From NCBI GenBank assembly GCA_937930535.1, contig CALGKJ010000046.1:1-39402 (forward strand): a stretch of 39,402 nucleotides of DNA. Reading direction: 5' to 3'. A model generated the notes under the pieces. The model was not told where the DNA came from. It did not search any database and worked only from the letters and a program-made list of their open reading frames with translations. Positions 1 through 12,900 of the stretch are shown in pieces. The position numbers and the translations under genes are program-made. How positions within the stretch are numbered: position 1 is the first letter of the stretch; every line of letters begins with the position of its first letter. The DNA is from an uncultured Clostridia bacterium. GTDB taxonomy: Bacteria; Bacillota; Clostridia; Lutisporales; Lutisporaceae.

Positions 1-3000
1 GGTATTGAAGAAATAGTAGGACTGTTTATAAACACAGTACCAGTAAGAATCAGATGCGAGCAGGATACACGCTTTACAGAGCTGCTGGAAGATATACAAC
101 AAGCAGCCCTTATGTCGGAAAAATATTCCTACTATCCACTAGCAGATATACAGGAAGCAACTCCGCTAAAGGGTGCTTTGCTTGACCACATAATGGTTTT
201 TGAAAATTATCCTATAGAAAAAAGTCTGATGGAAACAGGAAGCCAAAATGATATAGGCTTTGCTATAGTTGATGCAGAAGCCTTCCAGCAAACAAACTAC
301 GATTTTGGTATCACAATGTTCCCAGGAGAAGATATAGGAGTAAAGATAACATATAATGCAGCACTGTATGATAAAGACTTTATAGAAAGCATTGAAAAGC
401 ATATAAAACAAGCTGCTGCAAAAATTATCGAGAATCCTGATGAGCTTGTTGAAAATATAGACGTACTGAGCAATGAAGAAAAGCATAGGATATTATTTGA
501 TTTTAATAATACAAAGGCAGAATATCCATATGACAAAACCATATATCAGTTGTTTGAGCAGCAGGTTGAAAAGACACCAAACAATAAAGCGGTAGTATTT
601 GAGGACTCACACCTGACATATAGGGAGCTGAATGAGAAGGCAAATCAGCTGGCAAGGAAGCTGAGAAGCAAAGGCATATGTGAAGCCAGTGCAGTGGGAA
701 TAATGGTAAAGCCTTCATTGGAGATGATAATAGGTATATTCGGAATACTAAAAACAGGAGCAGCATATCTGCCTATTGATCCTGAAGTTCCTGCTGAAAG
801 AGCGAAACAAATAATTGCTGACAGCGGTATTACCATACTGCTTACACAAAACAGCATAATAAATGAAAATAACATAGATGGAAGCTTTGTGTTTGATTTA
901 GAGCCAATAAGCTTGGATAATCAGGATATTTACAGCGGAGCAGCAGAAAACCTTGATATATCAGGCAAACCAGAGGATACTGTATACATCATTTATACCT
1001 CAGGTACAACCGGAAAACCAAAGGGTGTACAGCTAAAAAATAGCTGTCTTTCAAACTACACCAATTGGTTCTCAAACTGGGTAAACCTAAAATGTGAGGA
1101 TAAGGCTGTACTGGTTTCATCCTTCGCCTTTGACCTTGGATATACAGTACTATACACATCGCTGCTTAAGGGCTGTGAACTGCACATACTAAGAAAAGAA
1201 AGATACTCCGACCCAGAAATTCTGATAAATTATATTGAGCAAAATGGTATTACATACATAAAAGCAACCCCTTCACTGTTTAGTATGATTACTGGCAGCA
1301 AAAACTTTGAAGCATCAAAAAATACCTTGCCTTTACGTTTAGTAGTGCTGGGCGGAGAACAAATTAATATAGAGGATGTAGAAAAATTCCACAATAAGTA
1401 TAAAGATATTACAGTAATAAACCACTATGGACCAACAGAGACAACCATAGGTTCAATAGCTTACAAAATCGACTTTAACGAAATTGAAAGCTATAAGAAG
1501 TCGCCAGTAATAGGCAGACCGATTGATAATACTGAGGTTTATATACTGGATGAAGTCTTAAAGCCAGTTCCTGTGGGAGCAGTAGGAGAAATACATATAG
1601 CTGGAGCTGGAGTTGCCAAGGGTTATCTAAACAGACCTGACATAACCGCAGAAAAATTTATAGCTAACCCATATTCTGACACTTATAAAATAATGTATAA
1701 GACAGGGGACTTGGGAAGGTTTAATGAAGCTGGCTATGTACAATTCCTTGGCAGAAAGGATCATCAGGTAAAAATAAGAGGCTATAGAGTAGAGCTTTCA
1801 GAAATAGCCGCATGTCTGTTGAAATATGAAAACATAAAAGATGCGGCAGTATTAGCAAAGGACGATCATACTGGAGGCAAATATCTATGTGCTTATTTAG
1901 TACATGATGAGGAGCATTCTGTGTCGGAATTAAGGACAAACCTAGCTAAGGAATTACCTGAATATATGGTTCCTTCATTCTTTATTTCACTAAAAAAGCT
2001 GCCGCTGACACCAAATGGCAAGCTGGATAGGAAAGCACTGCCTGAACCAGACGGGGCTGCTGGTATCAGTACGGAGTATGCAGCTCCAAGCAATGAAGTG
2101 GAAATAATATTGACAGGTATCTGGCAGGAAGTACTAAGCATTGAAAAGATTGGAATAGACCATAACTTCTTTGAAATGGGAGGACACTCCTTAAAGCTGA
2201 TAAATCTTGTATCAAGAGTATACGAGGCTTTTGATGTAGAGCTTTCACCCAAACAAGTACTTGAGGCTCCTACAATAAGACTGATGGCTGAAGGTCTGGC
2301 TAAAGGCGATTATAAGGAACAGCATCCGCTTATGCTGCTGAATCAGGAGAAAGAAAAGAAAATATTCTGCTTCCCTCCAGTAGGCGGCTATGGCTTGGTT
2401 TATAAAAACCTGGCAGATATTTCAAAAGAATATGCATACTACAGCTTCAACTATATTGAGGATAGCGGTAATAATCTGGCTCAATATGTACACTGCATCA
2501 CAGAAGTACAGCCTCAAGGACCATATATACTAATGGGCTGGTCCGCAGGAGGTAATCTTGCATTTGAGGTTGCAAAGGAAATGGAGAAACAAGGACATAT
2601 AGTTTCAGATATCATACTCTTTGATGTTCATAGAATGATAAGAAACATGGATATGCCAAAAGAAGAAATTCAGAAGATGGTAAATGACAATCTTGTATTA
2701 GCGGAGCAGGATGAATTCTACAAAGATTATCTGACACGAAACAGCTTTATGAGAAATCGTGTAGCTGCAAAAATGGAAGATTATTTTACGTATTTACGTA
2801 ACAATATGATAAACTCCGGGTATGTAAATTCAGATATACATATAGTTATGTCCACCGATGAGATACCACAAGAGCACGATCTTAGAGAAGACTGGCATAA
2901 GGTTACCAAAGCTAAATTTACAAAATACCAAGGCACAGGCAGTCATCCATATATGCTTTATACAGGATTTGTAGAGGAAAACGCAGGCATTATAAAACGA

Positions 3001-3018
3001 ATACTAAATACTAAATAG
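1..3018 (+). CDS. NRPS, terminal module C-A(Asp)-PCP-TE (5' partial)
   Basis: This is the 3' end of a non-ribosomal peptide synthetase. The reading frame is open from base 1, and its first codons already read as the end of a condensation domain (GLFINTVPVR), so the ATG at 112 is internal. Counting from the first visible codon, the order is: C-domain C-lobe to about 155; adenylation domain about 180-680, with YTSGTTGKPKG near 332 and NGKLDRKALP near 672; carrier domain with Ser730 in GGHSL; thioesterase about 775-1005. The A-domain pocket reads DLTKVGHIGK, the known L-Asp signature. The TE resembles the surfactin SrfA-C type (FPPVGGYG), with Ser848 in GWSAG and likely partners Asp875 and His982. 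It should load Asp as the last residue and release the chain by hydrolysis or cyclization. Upstream modules are outside the window. Its TE and C/A regions resemble those of the next gene closely, suggesting duplication. Confidence 0.96.
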   Translation, partial: GIEEIVGLFINTVPVRIRCEQDTRFTELLEDIQQAALMSEKYSYYPLADIQEATPLKGALLDHIMVFENYPIEKSLMETGSQNDIGFAIVDAEAFQQTNYDFGITMFPGEDIGVKITYNAALYDKDFIESIEKHIKQAAAKIIENPDELVENIDVLSNEEKHRILFDFNNTKAEYPYDKTIYQLFEQQVEKTPNNKAVVFEDSHLTYRELNEKANQLARKLRSKGICEASAVGIMVKPSLEMIIGIFGILKTGAAYLPIDPEVPAERAKQIIADSGITILLTQNSIINENNIDGSFVFDLEPISLDNQDIYSGAAENLDISGKPEDTVYIIYTSGTTGKPKGVQLKNSCLSNYTNWFSNWVNLKCEDKAVLVSSFAFDLGYTVLYTSLLKGCELHILRKERYSDPEILINYIEQNGITYIKATPSLFSMITGSKNFEASKNTLPLRLVVLGGEQINIEDVEKFHNKYKDITVINHYGPTETTIGSIAYKIDFNEIESYKKSPVIGRPIDNTEVYILDEVLKPVPVGAVGEIHIAGAGVAKGYLNRPDITAEKFIANPYSDTYKIMYKTGDLGRFNEAGYVQFLGRKDHQVKIRGYRVELSEIAACLLKYENIKDAAVLAKDDHTGGKYLCAYLVHDEEHSVSELRTNLAKELPEYMVPSFFISLKKLPLTPNGKLDRKALPEPDGAAGISTEYAAPSNEVEIILTGIWQEVLSIEKIGIDHNFFEMGGHSLKLINLVSRVYEAFDVELSPKQVLEAPTIRLMAEGLAKGDYKEQHPLMLLNQEKEKKIFCFPPVGGYGLVYKNLADISKEYAYYSFNYIEDSGNNLAQYVHCITEVQPQGPYILMGWSAGGNLAFEVAKEMEKQGHIVSDIILFDVHRMIRNMDMPKEEIQKMVNDNLVLAEQDEFYKDYLTRNSFMRNRVAAKMEDYFTYLRNNMINSGYVNSDIHIVMSTDEIPQEHDLREDWHKVTKAKFTKYQGTGSHPYMLYTGFVEENAGIIKRILNTK

Positions 3019-3042
3019 CAGAATTTTAGCATCATAAAACAT

Positions 3043-3094
3043 ATAGAAAGCACTAAAATAGTTACAGCCTTGTTGTACTGACAGTGCTTTCTAT
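3043..3094 (+). terminator. Stem-loop after the Asp-module NRPS
   Basis: A perfect 12-bp inverted repeat (ATAGAAAGCACT at 3043-3054, AGTGCTTTCTAT at 3083-3094) encloses a 28-base loop, 24 bases after the stop codon. A G-T wobble plus two more pairs could extend it to 15 bp. No U-tract follows, so it is not a classical intrinsic terminator. It could be a weak terminator or a 3'-end stabilizer. The rest of the 166-base gap holds only the ribosome binding site of the next gene and a weak TAGACA / AT-rich promoter-like pair around 3115-3145. Confidence 0.35.
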
Positions 3095-3184
3095 GTGCAT
3101 TACTAAAGCATGCATAGACAACCCTATATGGACTGCAAAATATATAAATTGTGAACTCTAAAAATAGTAGTTAGGGGGAAAGCA

Positions 3185-3960
3185 ATGAAATTAGATAAAT
3201 ATTCAGAGAATATTATTATGACAACAGAGAAGGGTAAAGCAGAGCAGCAGTACTGGAACAATAAACTTCAAGGTGATGTTATAGCTAGTAGTTTTCCTAA
3301 AGACTATTACCATTTAAACAATGCGGATAGTAAATATTTAACAGTACAATATGAAATGCCTGATACAATCTGTAAAAGCGTAAATACTTTATCTAATAAA
3401 TCAAAATATGCTGCATATATGATTTTATTATCAGGTATTAAGTTTCTGTTATATAAATATACTAGAAGCTCAGATATAGTGGTAGGTATGCCAGCCTTCG
3501 AGCAAAAGGAAAAAGGTGAATATGCAGATAATGTATTAGCATTAAGAACAAGTATAGGTGATAATGATACCTTCAAGACTCTTTTAGGAAAAATCAAAAC
3601 CAATGTTTTGGAGGTGGACAAAAACCAAAACTTCCCGTTATTTAAAACTGCCGAGCTTTTAGATTTACAGCTTGAGGACACAAAATACCGTTTTAATACC
3701 ATAGTTGAATTAGAAGGCATTCACAGCTTAAATGCTCTTAATTATGTAAATGCAGATATAAAGTTTACATTCTCAATAAGTGAAGCAGCACTAACGGCCC
3801 AATTAACCTATGACAGCAAGCTTTATACAAAGCAAACTATAGATCGCATTATGAATTACTATACAAAATTCTTTGAGGCAGCAACAAAAGCAAAGGATGT
3901 TAGTTTGGCAGAAATAGAGATACTATCAGAGGAAGAAAAGCGACAACTGATGGTAGATTT
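3185..3960 (+). other. Partial N-terminal condensation domain
   Basis: The first roughly 250 residues match only the C-terminal lobe of a C domain, from the QQYW segment through the VVGMPAF region to the lead-in of the A domain. The donor-side half with HHxxxDG is absent, and the gene has a good ribosome binding site at this start, so the loss does not come from a wrong start. Such remnants are known at the front of initiation modules. The visible implication is that this protein cannot accept an upstream peptidyl or acyl donor in the usual way. Confidence 0.8.
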
Positions 3961-6900
3961 TAATGATACAAAAACAATTTACCCGGACAAAACTATACAA
4001 CAGTTATTTGAGGAGCAGGTGGAAAAATATCCTGATAATATAGCTGTAGTATATAATAATAGAACCTTAACATATAAAGAACTGAATACTAAATCAAATC
4101 AGCTTGCAAGAAGTCTAAGAGACAAAATTAACGCAAATGGCTTAACCAATGCAATTGGCTTAACCAATGCAATTGGAATTATGGTGGAACGTTCATTGGA
4201 AATGATGATAGGTATACTAGCTATACTTAAAGCAGGAGCGGCATATTTACCAATAGATGCGGAGTATCCAAAAGATAGAATTGAGCACATGCTTGCAGAT
4301 AGCAATATAAGCATATTACTGACTCAATCCTGGCTGGATAAAGAGCTGACTGGATTAAAAGATATTATTGAGCTGGATAAGGAAGACATATATACAGGCT
4401 CAGGAGATAATCTGGAAAATGTCAATGCTTCCAAGGATGCAGCTTACATCATGTATACATCAGGCTCCACAGGCAAGCCTAAGGGAGCTGTTATAGAACA
4501 TAAAAGTGTAGTTCGTTTAATTAAAAATACTAATTATATAAGCTTTGAAAAGGGAGACAGGATTCTTCAAACTGGAGCAATAGTGTTTGACGCATGTACC
4601 TTTGAGTTTTGGGGAGCACTGTTAAATGGACTTGAGCTGTATATTATTGATAAGGATAAGATACTGGAAGTTGACGAGCTTGAAAAGGCATTAAAAACAA
4701 ATAAAATAACCATACTTTGGTTAACCTCATCCTTATTTAATAAATTAGCTCAGCATAAAGCGGAAATATTCTCCGACTTAAGATATCTGCTTGCAGGCGG
4801 AGATGTGCTGTCACCTAAATATATTAATGAGGTAAAAAGAAAATGCAAGAAGATTAAGATTGTTAATGGATATGGACCCACAGAAAATACAACCTTTTCA
4901 ACCTGCCATTTAATAGATGAAGAGTATGAGTTTAATATACCAATAGGTAAGCCGATAAGCAATTCAACCGCCTATATAGTAGACAAGCATAACAAGCTGT
5001 GCCCTATAGGAGTGCCAGGAGAGCTGTGTGTCGGCGGAGACGGATTGGCAAGAGAATATGTTAATAGTCCTGATTTAACAAAAGAAAAATTCGTAGAGAA
5101 TCCATTTGTTCCTGAAAATGAAGCAGGTCAAAAAGAAAGAATGTACCGTACAGGGGATCTTGCAAGATGGCTTCCAGATGGCTGTATCGAGTTTATGGGA
5201 AGAATAGATCATCAAGTAAAGATAAGAGGCTTTAGAATAGAGCTTGGTGAAATAGAAGCCTACCTAAGAAACCATGAAGCAATAAAAGAAGTTCTTGTTA
5301 TGGTAAAGAACGACAAAAACGGTGACAAATACTTATGTGCATACTATGTAAGCGAACAAGAGCTTGGGGCAAAGCAGCTGCAAGACTTTTTAGCCAAGGA
5401 AATGCCTCAGTACATGATACCCTCATATTTTGTCAGAATGGATACTATGCCCCTGACAGCAAATGGCAAAATCGATAGAAAGGCATTACCAGAGCCTGAT
5501 AAGAGAACAGTTATTAATCAAGAGTATGTTGCACCAAGAAACGATATAGAAGCGAAGGTAGCTGATGTATGGGCAGAAGTATTAGGTGTCGAAGCTGTAG
5601 GTATAAAAGATAACTTCTTTGAGATGGGCGGAGACTCAATAAAATCCATACAAGTACTTTCAAGGCTTAACAAATACAAACTGAAATTTGATATTAAGGA
5701 TTTATTCCGTTACAGAACTATAGAAGCACTGTCAAAATACATAGTGAAGTCCGAAACAATAAAAATAGAACAAGGACCAATAACCGGTGAGGTTGAGTTT
5801 ACTCCAATTCAGCAGTGGTTCTTTGATAAACAATTTACAAACATGAATCACTGGAATCAAGCCGTAATGCTGTATGGCAAAAATGGATTTGATAGGGCAA
5901 TAATCGAAAAGGTTTTTGACAAAATAGTTGAGCACCATGATGCACTAAGAATGGTATACAAAAAAGATGAAGATAGATTTATACAATATAATAGGAATTT
6001 AGAAGAAGATAAGGCATTTACATTAGAGACATTTGATTTAACAAATGTAAAAGCTTATAAGAACAAGGTTGAAACAGAGGTTAATAGAATACAAGCTGAC
6101 ATAGATTTGGAAAAGGGTCCCCTTGTAAAACTAGCATTATTTAAAACAACAGAGGGCGATCATCTGCTAATAGCAATACACCATCTTGTAATTGACGGAG
6201 TATCCTGGAGAATCATATTTGAGGACTTTACAATTGCATACAATCAATTATTAAATAATCAGCCAGTTAAGCTTCAAGATAAAACCCACTCATTTAAGGT
6301 GTGGGCAGAAAAGCTGAAGGAATTTGCCAACAGCAAGGAACTGAAACAGGAAGCAGCATACTGGAATGAAATTGAAGCAAGCAGCGTACCCACACTGCCT
6401 GTAGATAAAAATAATGCAGCAAGTATAGTAAGAGATATCGAAACGTTGCAGCTAAGCTTTACAGACAAAGAAACTGAAAAACTGCTAAAGAAAGCAAATA
6501 AAGCATACAACACAGAAATAAATGACATACTGCTTACAGCTTTGGCAATAACAATAAAAGACTGGACGAGGAATACAAGGGTATTAGTAAACCTAGAGGG
6601 ACATGGCAGAGAAGAAATACTAAAGGGTATGGATATCAACAGAACTGTAGGTTGGTTTACATCGCAATATCCAGTATTGCTAAATGTTGAAAATGATAAT
6701 ATTTCATACACAGTCAGAACCATAAAGGAAACTCTGAGAAGGATACCAAACAAGGGTATTGGTTATGGAATACTCAGGTATTTAGCACCAGCAGAAGTCA
6801 GACAATATCTAGGCAAGCTGAACTCTGAAATATCCTTTAACTATCTGGGACAGTTTGGACAGGATGTAAATACTGATTTATTCAGTATCTCCAGCTTATC

Positions 6901-9900
6901 AACTGGAAACTCAATAAGCTTGGATTCTGAAAATACCTATAAGCTTAATATAAATGGCATGGTTAATAGTGACAAGCTGGTTATGGCGTTCAGTTACAGC
7001 AAGGATGAATATGACAAAGCCACTATAGAAAGATTAGCAGAAAGCTATAAAAATAATCTAATAAGTATTATTGAACATTGTGTGTCAAAGGAAGCGGCAG
7101 CACTAACACCATCAGATGTTGGGTGCAAGGAGCTTACAATAGAGCAGTTTGATAAGGTATGTGAGGTTTGGGGAGATAATATCAAGAGCATTTATGCATT
7201 ATCACCTACTCAGGAAGGTATGCTGTTCTATGCAGTACTGGATAGTGAATCACAAACCTATTTCCAGCAGATAACCTTTGATATAGATGGTCATATAGAT
7301 CCAGAGCTATTGGAAAAAAGCTTTAATATTGTAATAGAAAGACATGACATACTTAGAACTAATTTTATTTATGAATCCCTGAAAAGACCATTGCAGGTGG
7401 TTTTAAAGAAAAGTCAGATAAAGGTTCATTTTGAGGATGCCAGTCACCTTGGAAAAGAAGATTCAGTAAGCTATATAGAAAATTATCAGATAAAGGATAA
7501 AAGTACCAGCTTTGATCTATCAAAGGATAACTTGATAAGATTAGCAGTAATAAAATACGGTGAACAATCCTATAAGTTTATTTGGAGCTTCCACCATATT
7601 ATTATTGACGGCTGGTGTCTGGGAATTATAAATCAAGAGCTATTTGAGGCATATACTTCACTTAAAAACAATATACCGCTAGCCCTTAGAAAGTCTCCTG
7701 ACTTCAAAGACTACATAGATTGGCTGGAAAAACAGGATCAAGAGGAAGCCAAGACTTACTGGTCACAGTATTTGATGGATTATGAAAACAGAGCAAATCT
7801 TCCGCAGACAAACTCAGGGGAATCAGGAAAGTATGTAAGAGAAGAGTTTAAGTATATTATCAGCAAGGAAGTTACTGAGAAAATAAACAACATTGCAAAG
7901 AAAAATAATACAACTCCTAATATAGTGCTGCAAAGCATATGGGGCTTGATACTGCAAAGATATAACAATACAAATGATGTTGTTTTCGGAGCTGTATTAT
8001 CAGGAAGAAGAGCTGAAATAGAGGGTGTAGAGGAAATAGTAGGCTTATTTATAAACACTGTTCCTGTAAGAGTTCAATGTCAGGATGACACACGCTTTAC
8101 AGATTTACTTGATACAATGCAGCAGGCTGCAATTATATCAGAAAAGTATTCCTACTACCCATTAGTAAAAATACAAGCCTTAAGCCCGTTAAAGAGCGCA
8201 TTAATAGAACAAATAATGGTATTTGAGAACTATCCTATAGAAAAATCCCTGATGGCGGCAGGCAGTCAGAATAATCTAGGCTTTGCTTTTGTTGATACAG
8301 AGGTATTCCAGCAGACAAATTATGATTTTGAAATGACAATGTTCCCGGGAGAAGACATAATTGCAAGACTTACATATGACAGCGACAAATACAGCAAGTG
8401 GTTTATAGAGGCTATACCAAAGCATATAGAAGAGGCTGCTTATGCTATAGAAAAATGCCCAGATATATTAGCTAAGGAAATAGAGTTTATACCTGCAATG
8501 GACAAGGAAAAGCTGCTGTTTGATTTTAATGATACCAAAGCTGATTATCCAAAGTATAAGACTGTAAATCAACTGTTTGAAGAACAGGTGCAAAGAACAC
8601 CAGATAATATTGCGGTGGTGTTTGAAGACACAAGGCTAACCTATAGAGAACTAAACGAAAAAGCAAATCAACTGGCTGGAATATTAAGAAATAAGGGTGT
8701 TACAGCAGACAGTATAGTAGCCATAATGCTTGAACGCTCAGCGGAAATGATAGTGGGCATAATGGCGATACTAAAAGCTGGCGGAGCATATCTGCCAATA
8801 GACCCTAACTACCCGCAGGATAGAATAAGCTTTACCCTTGAGGACAGCAAAGCAGCAGTAATATTAAGCCAGTCATGGTTGAAAAACAGAATAACAACAG
8901 ATATAGATATAATCAACCTTGATAACCAAAACATATACCAAGGAGAAACAAGTAATCTGGAAAATATCAATAAACCCCATGACTTAATCTATATAATCTA
9001 TACATCAGGAACAACCGGCAGACCAAAGGGAGTAATGCTGGAGCATAGAAACGTAGTAAGATTAATGTTTAATGATAAAATACAGTTTGACTTTACACAG
9101 GACGATGTTTGGACAATGTTCCACTCCTTCTGCTTTGACTTCTCCGTATGGGAAATGTACGGCGCACTGCTTTACGGCGGCAAGCTGGTAGTAGTACCTA
9201 AAATAGTTGCTCAACAGCCGGGAGAATATCTGGAGCTGCTGAAAAAGGAAAAAGTCACAATACTCAATCAAACACCTACAGCCTTCTATAATCTGATAAA
9301 TGCAGAGCTGGAGGATGAACAAAAGAGACTTGTTCTAAGATACGTAATATTTGGCGGAGAAGCACTAAAACCAATAAAGCTAAAGGAATGGAAAGAAAAA
9401 TATCAAGCTGCAAAGCTTATAAATATGTATGGTATAACTGAGACTACTGTACACGTTACCTTTAAAGAAATAACAGAATACGAAATAGAAAAGAACATAA
9501 GCAATATAGGCGTTCCTATACCTACACTTACTACCTATATATTTGATAAAAATATGAAGCTCCTTCCAATAGGAGTACCAGGGGAGTTGTGTGTAGGAGG
9601 AGATGGTGTAGCAAGAGGATATCTAAACAGATCAGAGCTGACTAAGGAAAAATTCGTTGATAACCCTTATATTGAGGGTGAGAGACTATATAGATCAGGG
9701 GACTTGGTCAAAATGCTGCCGTCTGGAGATATGGAATATCTCGGGCGTATAGACCATCAAGTAAAAATAAGAGGCCACAGAATAGAACTGGGAGAAATAG
9801 AAAACAAGCTGTTGGCACATGACGCAATAAAAGAAGCGGTAGTAATTGCCAAAGAAGATAATAATACCAATAAGTATCTGTGTGCTTATATTGTAGCAAA

Positions 9901-12900
9901 ACAGCAAATGACAGTGGAAGAGCTTAGACAGTATCTGTCCAAGGATCTGCCAGACTATATGATACCAGCATACTTTATACAACTGGATGCAATGCCTCTG
10001 ACCTCAAATGGAAAAACTGATAAAAAAGCATTGCCAGAGCCTGATGGAAGCATAAGCCTAAGTGCAGAATATGTAGCACCAGTAAATGATATACAGCAAA
10101 AGCTGGCAGAGGTTTGGCAGGAAGTACTAGGGGCTGAACGTGTCGGTATAAAGAACAGCTTCTTCGAGCTGGGCGGAGACTCTATAAAGGCAATACAGGT
10201 TGCAGCAAGGCTGAACAAGTATCAGTTGAAGCTGAATATTAAGGATTTATTCCAATACAATACTATTGAGGAGCTTTCCAAGGTAGTAGTTAGAGCAGAT
10301 GAAGACTCACTGAAAATAACATTAGCAGACTTTGCAAATGGCTGTATGCAAGCCTTGGACAAAAAAGAAATAAGCTTCCAAGGAAAGAACTATTCCTTTA
10401 AGGAGTGGTTATCAAGCTTTAAAGCAGATATACAAAGCAAAGAGCTTCAAAAAGAAAAAGAATACTGGAGCAAGCTTGAGAATTTTGAAAGTGCATCACT
10501 GCCAGCAGATATGGAAGACACAGCAGATAATATTGAAAAAGCTGTTGATACTGTTGAGCTAACTATGTCAGCAGAAGAAACAGAAAAGCTTCTGGTAAAA
10601 GCTAACAAGGCATACAATACAGAAGCAAAGGATATATTGCTTACCGCACTGGGACTTACAATAAAAGAATGGACAAAGGCTGACAAGGTATTATTAAGTT
10701 TATACCCTGCTGAAAGAGAAAATCTCATAAAGAGTATAGATATAAAAGAGGCGGCAAACTGGTTTACAGCCCAGTATCCAGTACTACTGGATATGAGAGA
10801 GACTGATATTTCATATCTATTAAGAACGCAAAAAGACGAGCTGCGAAAAATACCAAACAGCGGTCTGGGATACGGAATATTAAGATACATGCAATCCGCA
10901 GAAAATGACAATGAGCCTGAACGCAAACCGGAAATAAGCTTTAGATATGATCAGCAGCCAGTAAGCGGTGCAGGTTGTGAAGCAGTCACAGCAGTAGAAA
11001 AGCTTGCATTTAACGCAGCTATTAAAGAGGATGGACTAAATATTGTTATATCCTTTGATAAAAATAAGTATGGCAGTGAAACAATGGAAAAGCTTCTAAA
11101 CAGCTATAAATACATTATAAATATGCTTTCCGAGCACTGCATAGCAAGATACAGCATTAAAAATGAAACAAAACCGACTCCATGGGATGCAGGCTGCAAG
11201 GAGCTTTCGGTAAGAGAGTTCGACAAGCTTAATAAAGCATGGAATAACAAGGTAAAGAGTATATATCCGCTGACATCAACTCAGACTGGCATGCTTATAT
11301 ATACAATGCTTGATAAAGTAGCACATGCTTACTTTGAACAAGCCTGCTTCAAAATTAACGGTGATTTGGATTTACAGCTTTTCAGAAAGAGCTTCCAAAA
11401 AACTGTAGAAAGGCATGATGCCTTAAGAACAAACTTCATCTATAAGAGCGTGGTAAATCCTCTTCAAGTTGTTATAAACAAAGATGATACAGATATTTAT
11501 TATGAAGATATAACAGCTTTAGATGAAGAAAGCAAAAACAGATATATTGAACAATTTAAGCTGGCGGATAGGGAAAGAGGCTTCGATCTGGAGAAGGATA
11601 CACTGATAAGACTTTCAGTACTAAAAACTCACGAAAAGAGCTATGAAGTAGTTTGGAGCTTCCACCATATAGTAATGGATGGATGGTGTATATATATCAT
11701 TAATAAAGACTTCTTTGATATATATTACGCAATGAAGAATAACATGGAACCATCCTTTAGTGTTGTTCCAGCTTATAAGGACTACATTCACTGGCTGGAA
11801 AAACAGGATAAGGATGATGCTAAATCCTACTGGACCAGCTACATGGAAAATTATGAAACTCAGGCAGAAATTCCTAAGACAAAGATTAAGAATGATACGT
11901 ATATTAGACAAGAGCTGGATTTTGTAATAGATAAGACTATTACAGAAAAACTTACAAATATAGCTAAGAAGAATAATGTAACAATTATTACCTTGATTCA
12001 GGCTATATGGGGAGTATTGCTGCAACGCTACAACAAAGCTGATGATGTTGTATTCGGACTTATAACCTCAGGCAGAAATTCACAGGTGGAAAATGTTGAA
12101 GAAATGGTTGGTCTATTTATCAACACGATACCTGTAAGAGTGCAATGTGAAGGAAGTACACCTTTTGTAGAGCTTCTTTACAAGATGCAGCAGAGTGCAT
12201 TTGAAGCTGAAAATTATTCCCACTATCCTCTGGCAGATATACTAGCAGTAAGCTCTTTTAAAGGCTCTCTAGTGGATAATGTTCTGTTTGATCATATATT
12301 AGTATTTGAGAACTTTAATCCAGAGCAGTCCATAATGAGTGCTGACGGCGGAAGCAGCCTTGGATTTACAGCAGACAATGTTACTATTTTCGAACAAACC
12401 AACTTTGAGTTCAGTATGGATATACTGGCAGCAGAAGAAATTATTATTAAGTGCATATACAATGCTGATTCCTTTGACAAGAGATTTATAGAATCTGTAT
12501 GCAGACATATTGAGGAAGCCGCAAAGGTAGTTATTGAAACACCAAACATCCCAGTTGCAGAAATACAGTTTATAAGCAGTGAAGAAAAGCAGAAGATGCT
12601 GTCAGACTTTAATAACAACATAGTAGAATTCCCAAGAGAAAAGACTGTATACCAATTGTTCGAAGAGCAGGTGGAAAAAACTCCAGATAAAGCAGCAGTA
12701 AAATGCGGTGAAAAAGAACTAACCTACAGACAGCTTAATGAAAAAGCAAATCAGCTTGCAAGAGTACTGAGAAGCAATGGTTTGAAGACTGATGAAGTAG
12801 TAGGTATATGGGCTGAAAGAAGCATCGAAATGCTGCTGGGAATAATGGCAGTATTTAAGGCAGGCGGTGCTTATCTGCCGATAGATCCAGAATATCCAGA

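Noticed and set aside
112-3018. ATG at 112 as the true start of the first NRPS
   Set aside because: The same frame is open back to base 1 and encodes conserved C-domain sequence (GLFINTVPVR) before that ATG; no ribosome binding site precedes it. The gene is cut by the window edge.
4139-4174. Tandem repeats as a CRISPR-like array
   Set aside because: Only two adjacent in-frame copies without spacers, inside a coding domain.
7183-8500. Possible heterocyclization (Cy) domain before the Thr A domain, which would explain the SagB-type enzyme
   Set aside because: The motif is HHIIIDGW, that of an ordinary condensation domain, not DxxxxD.
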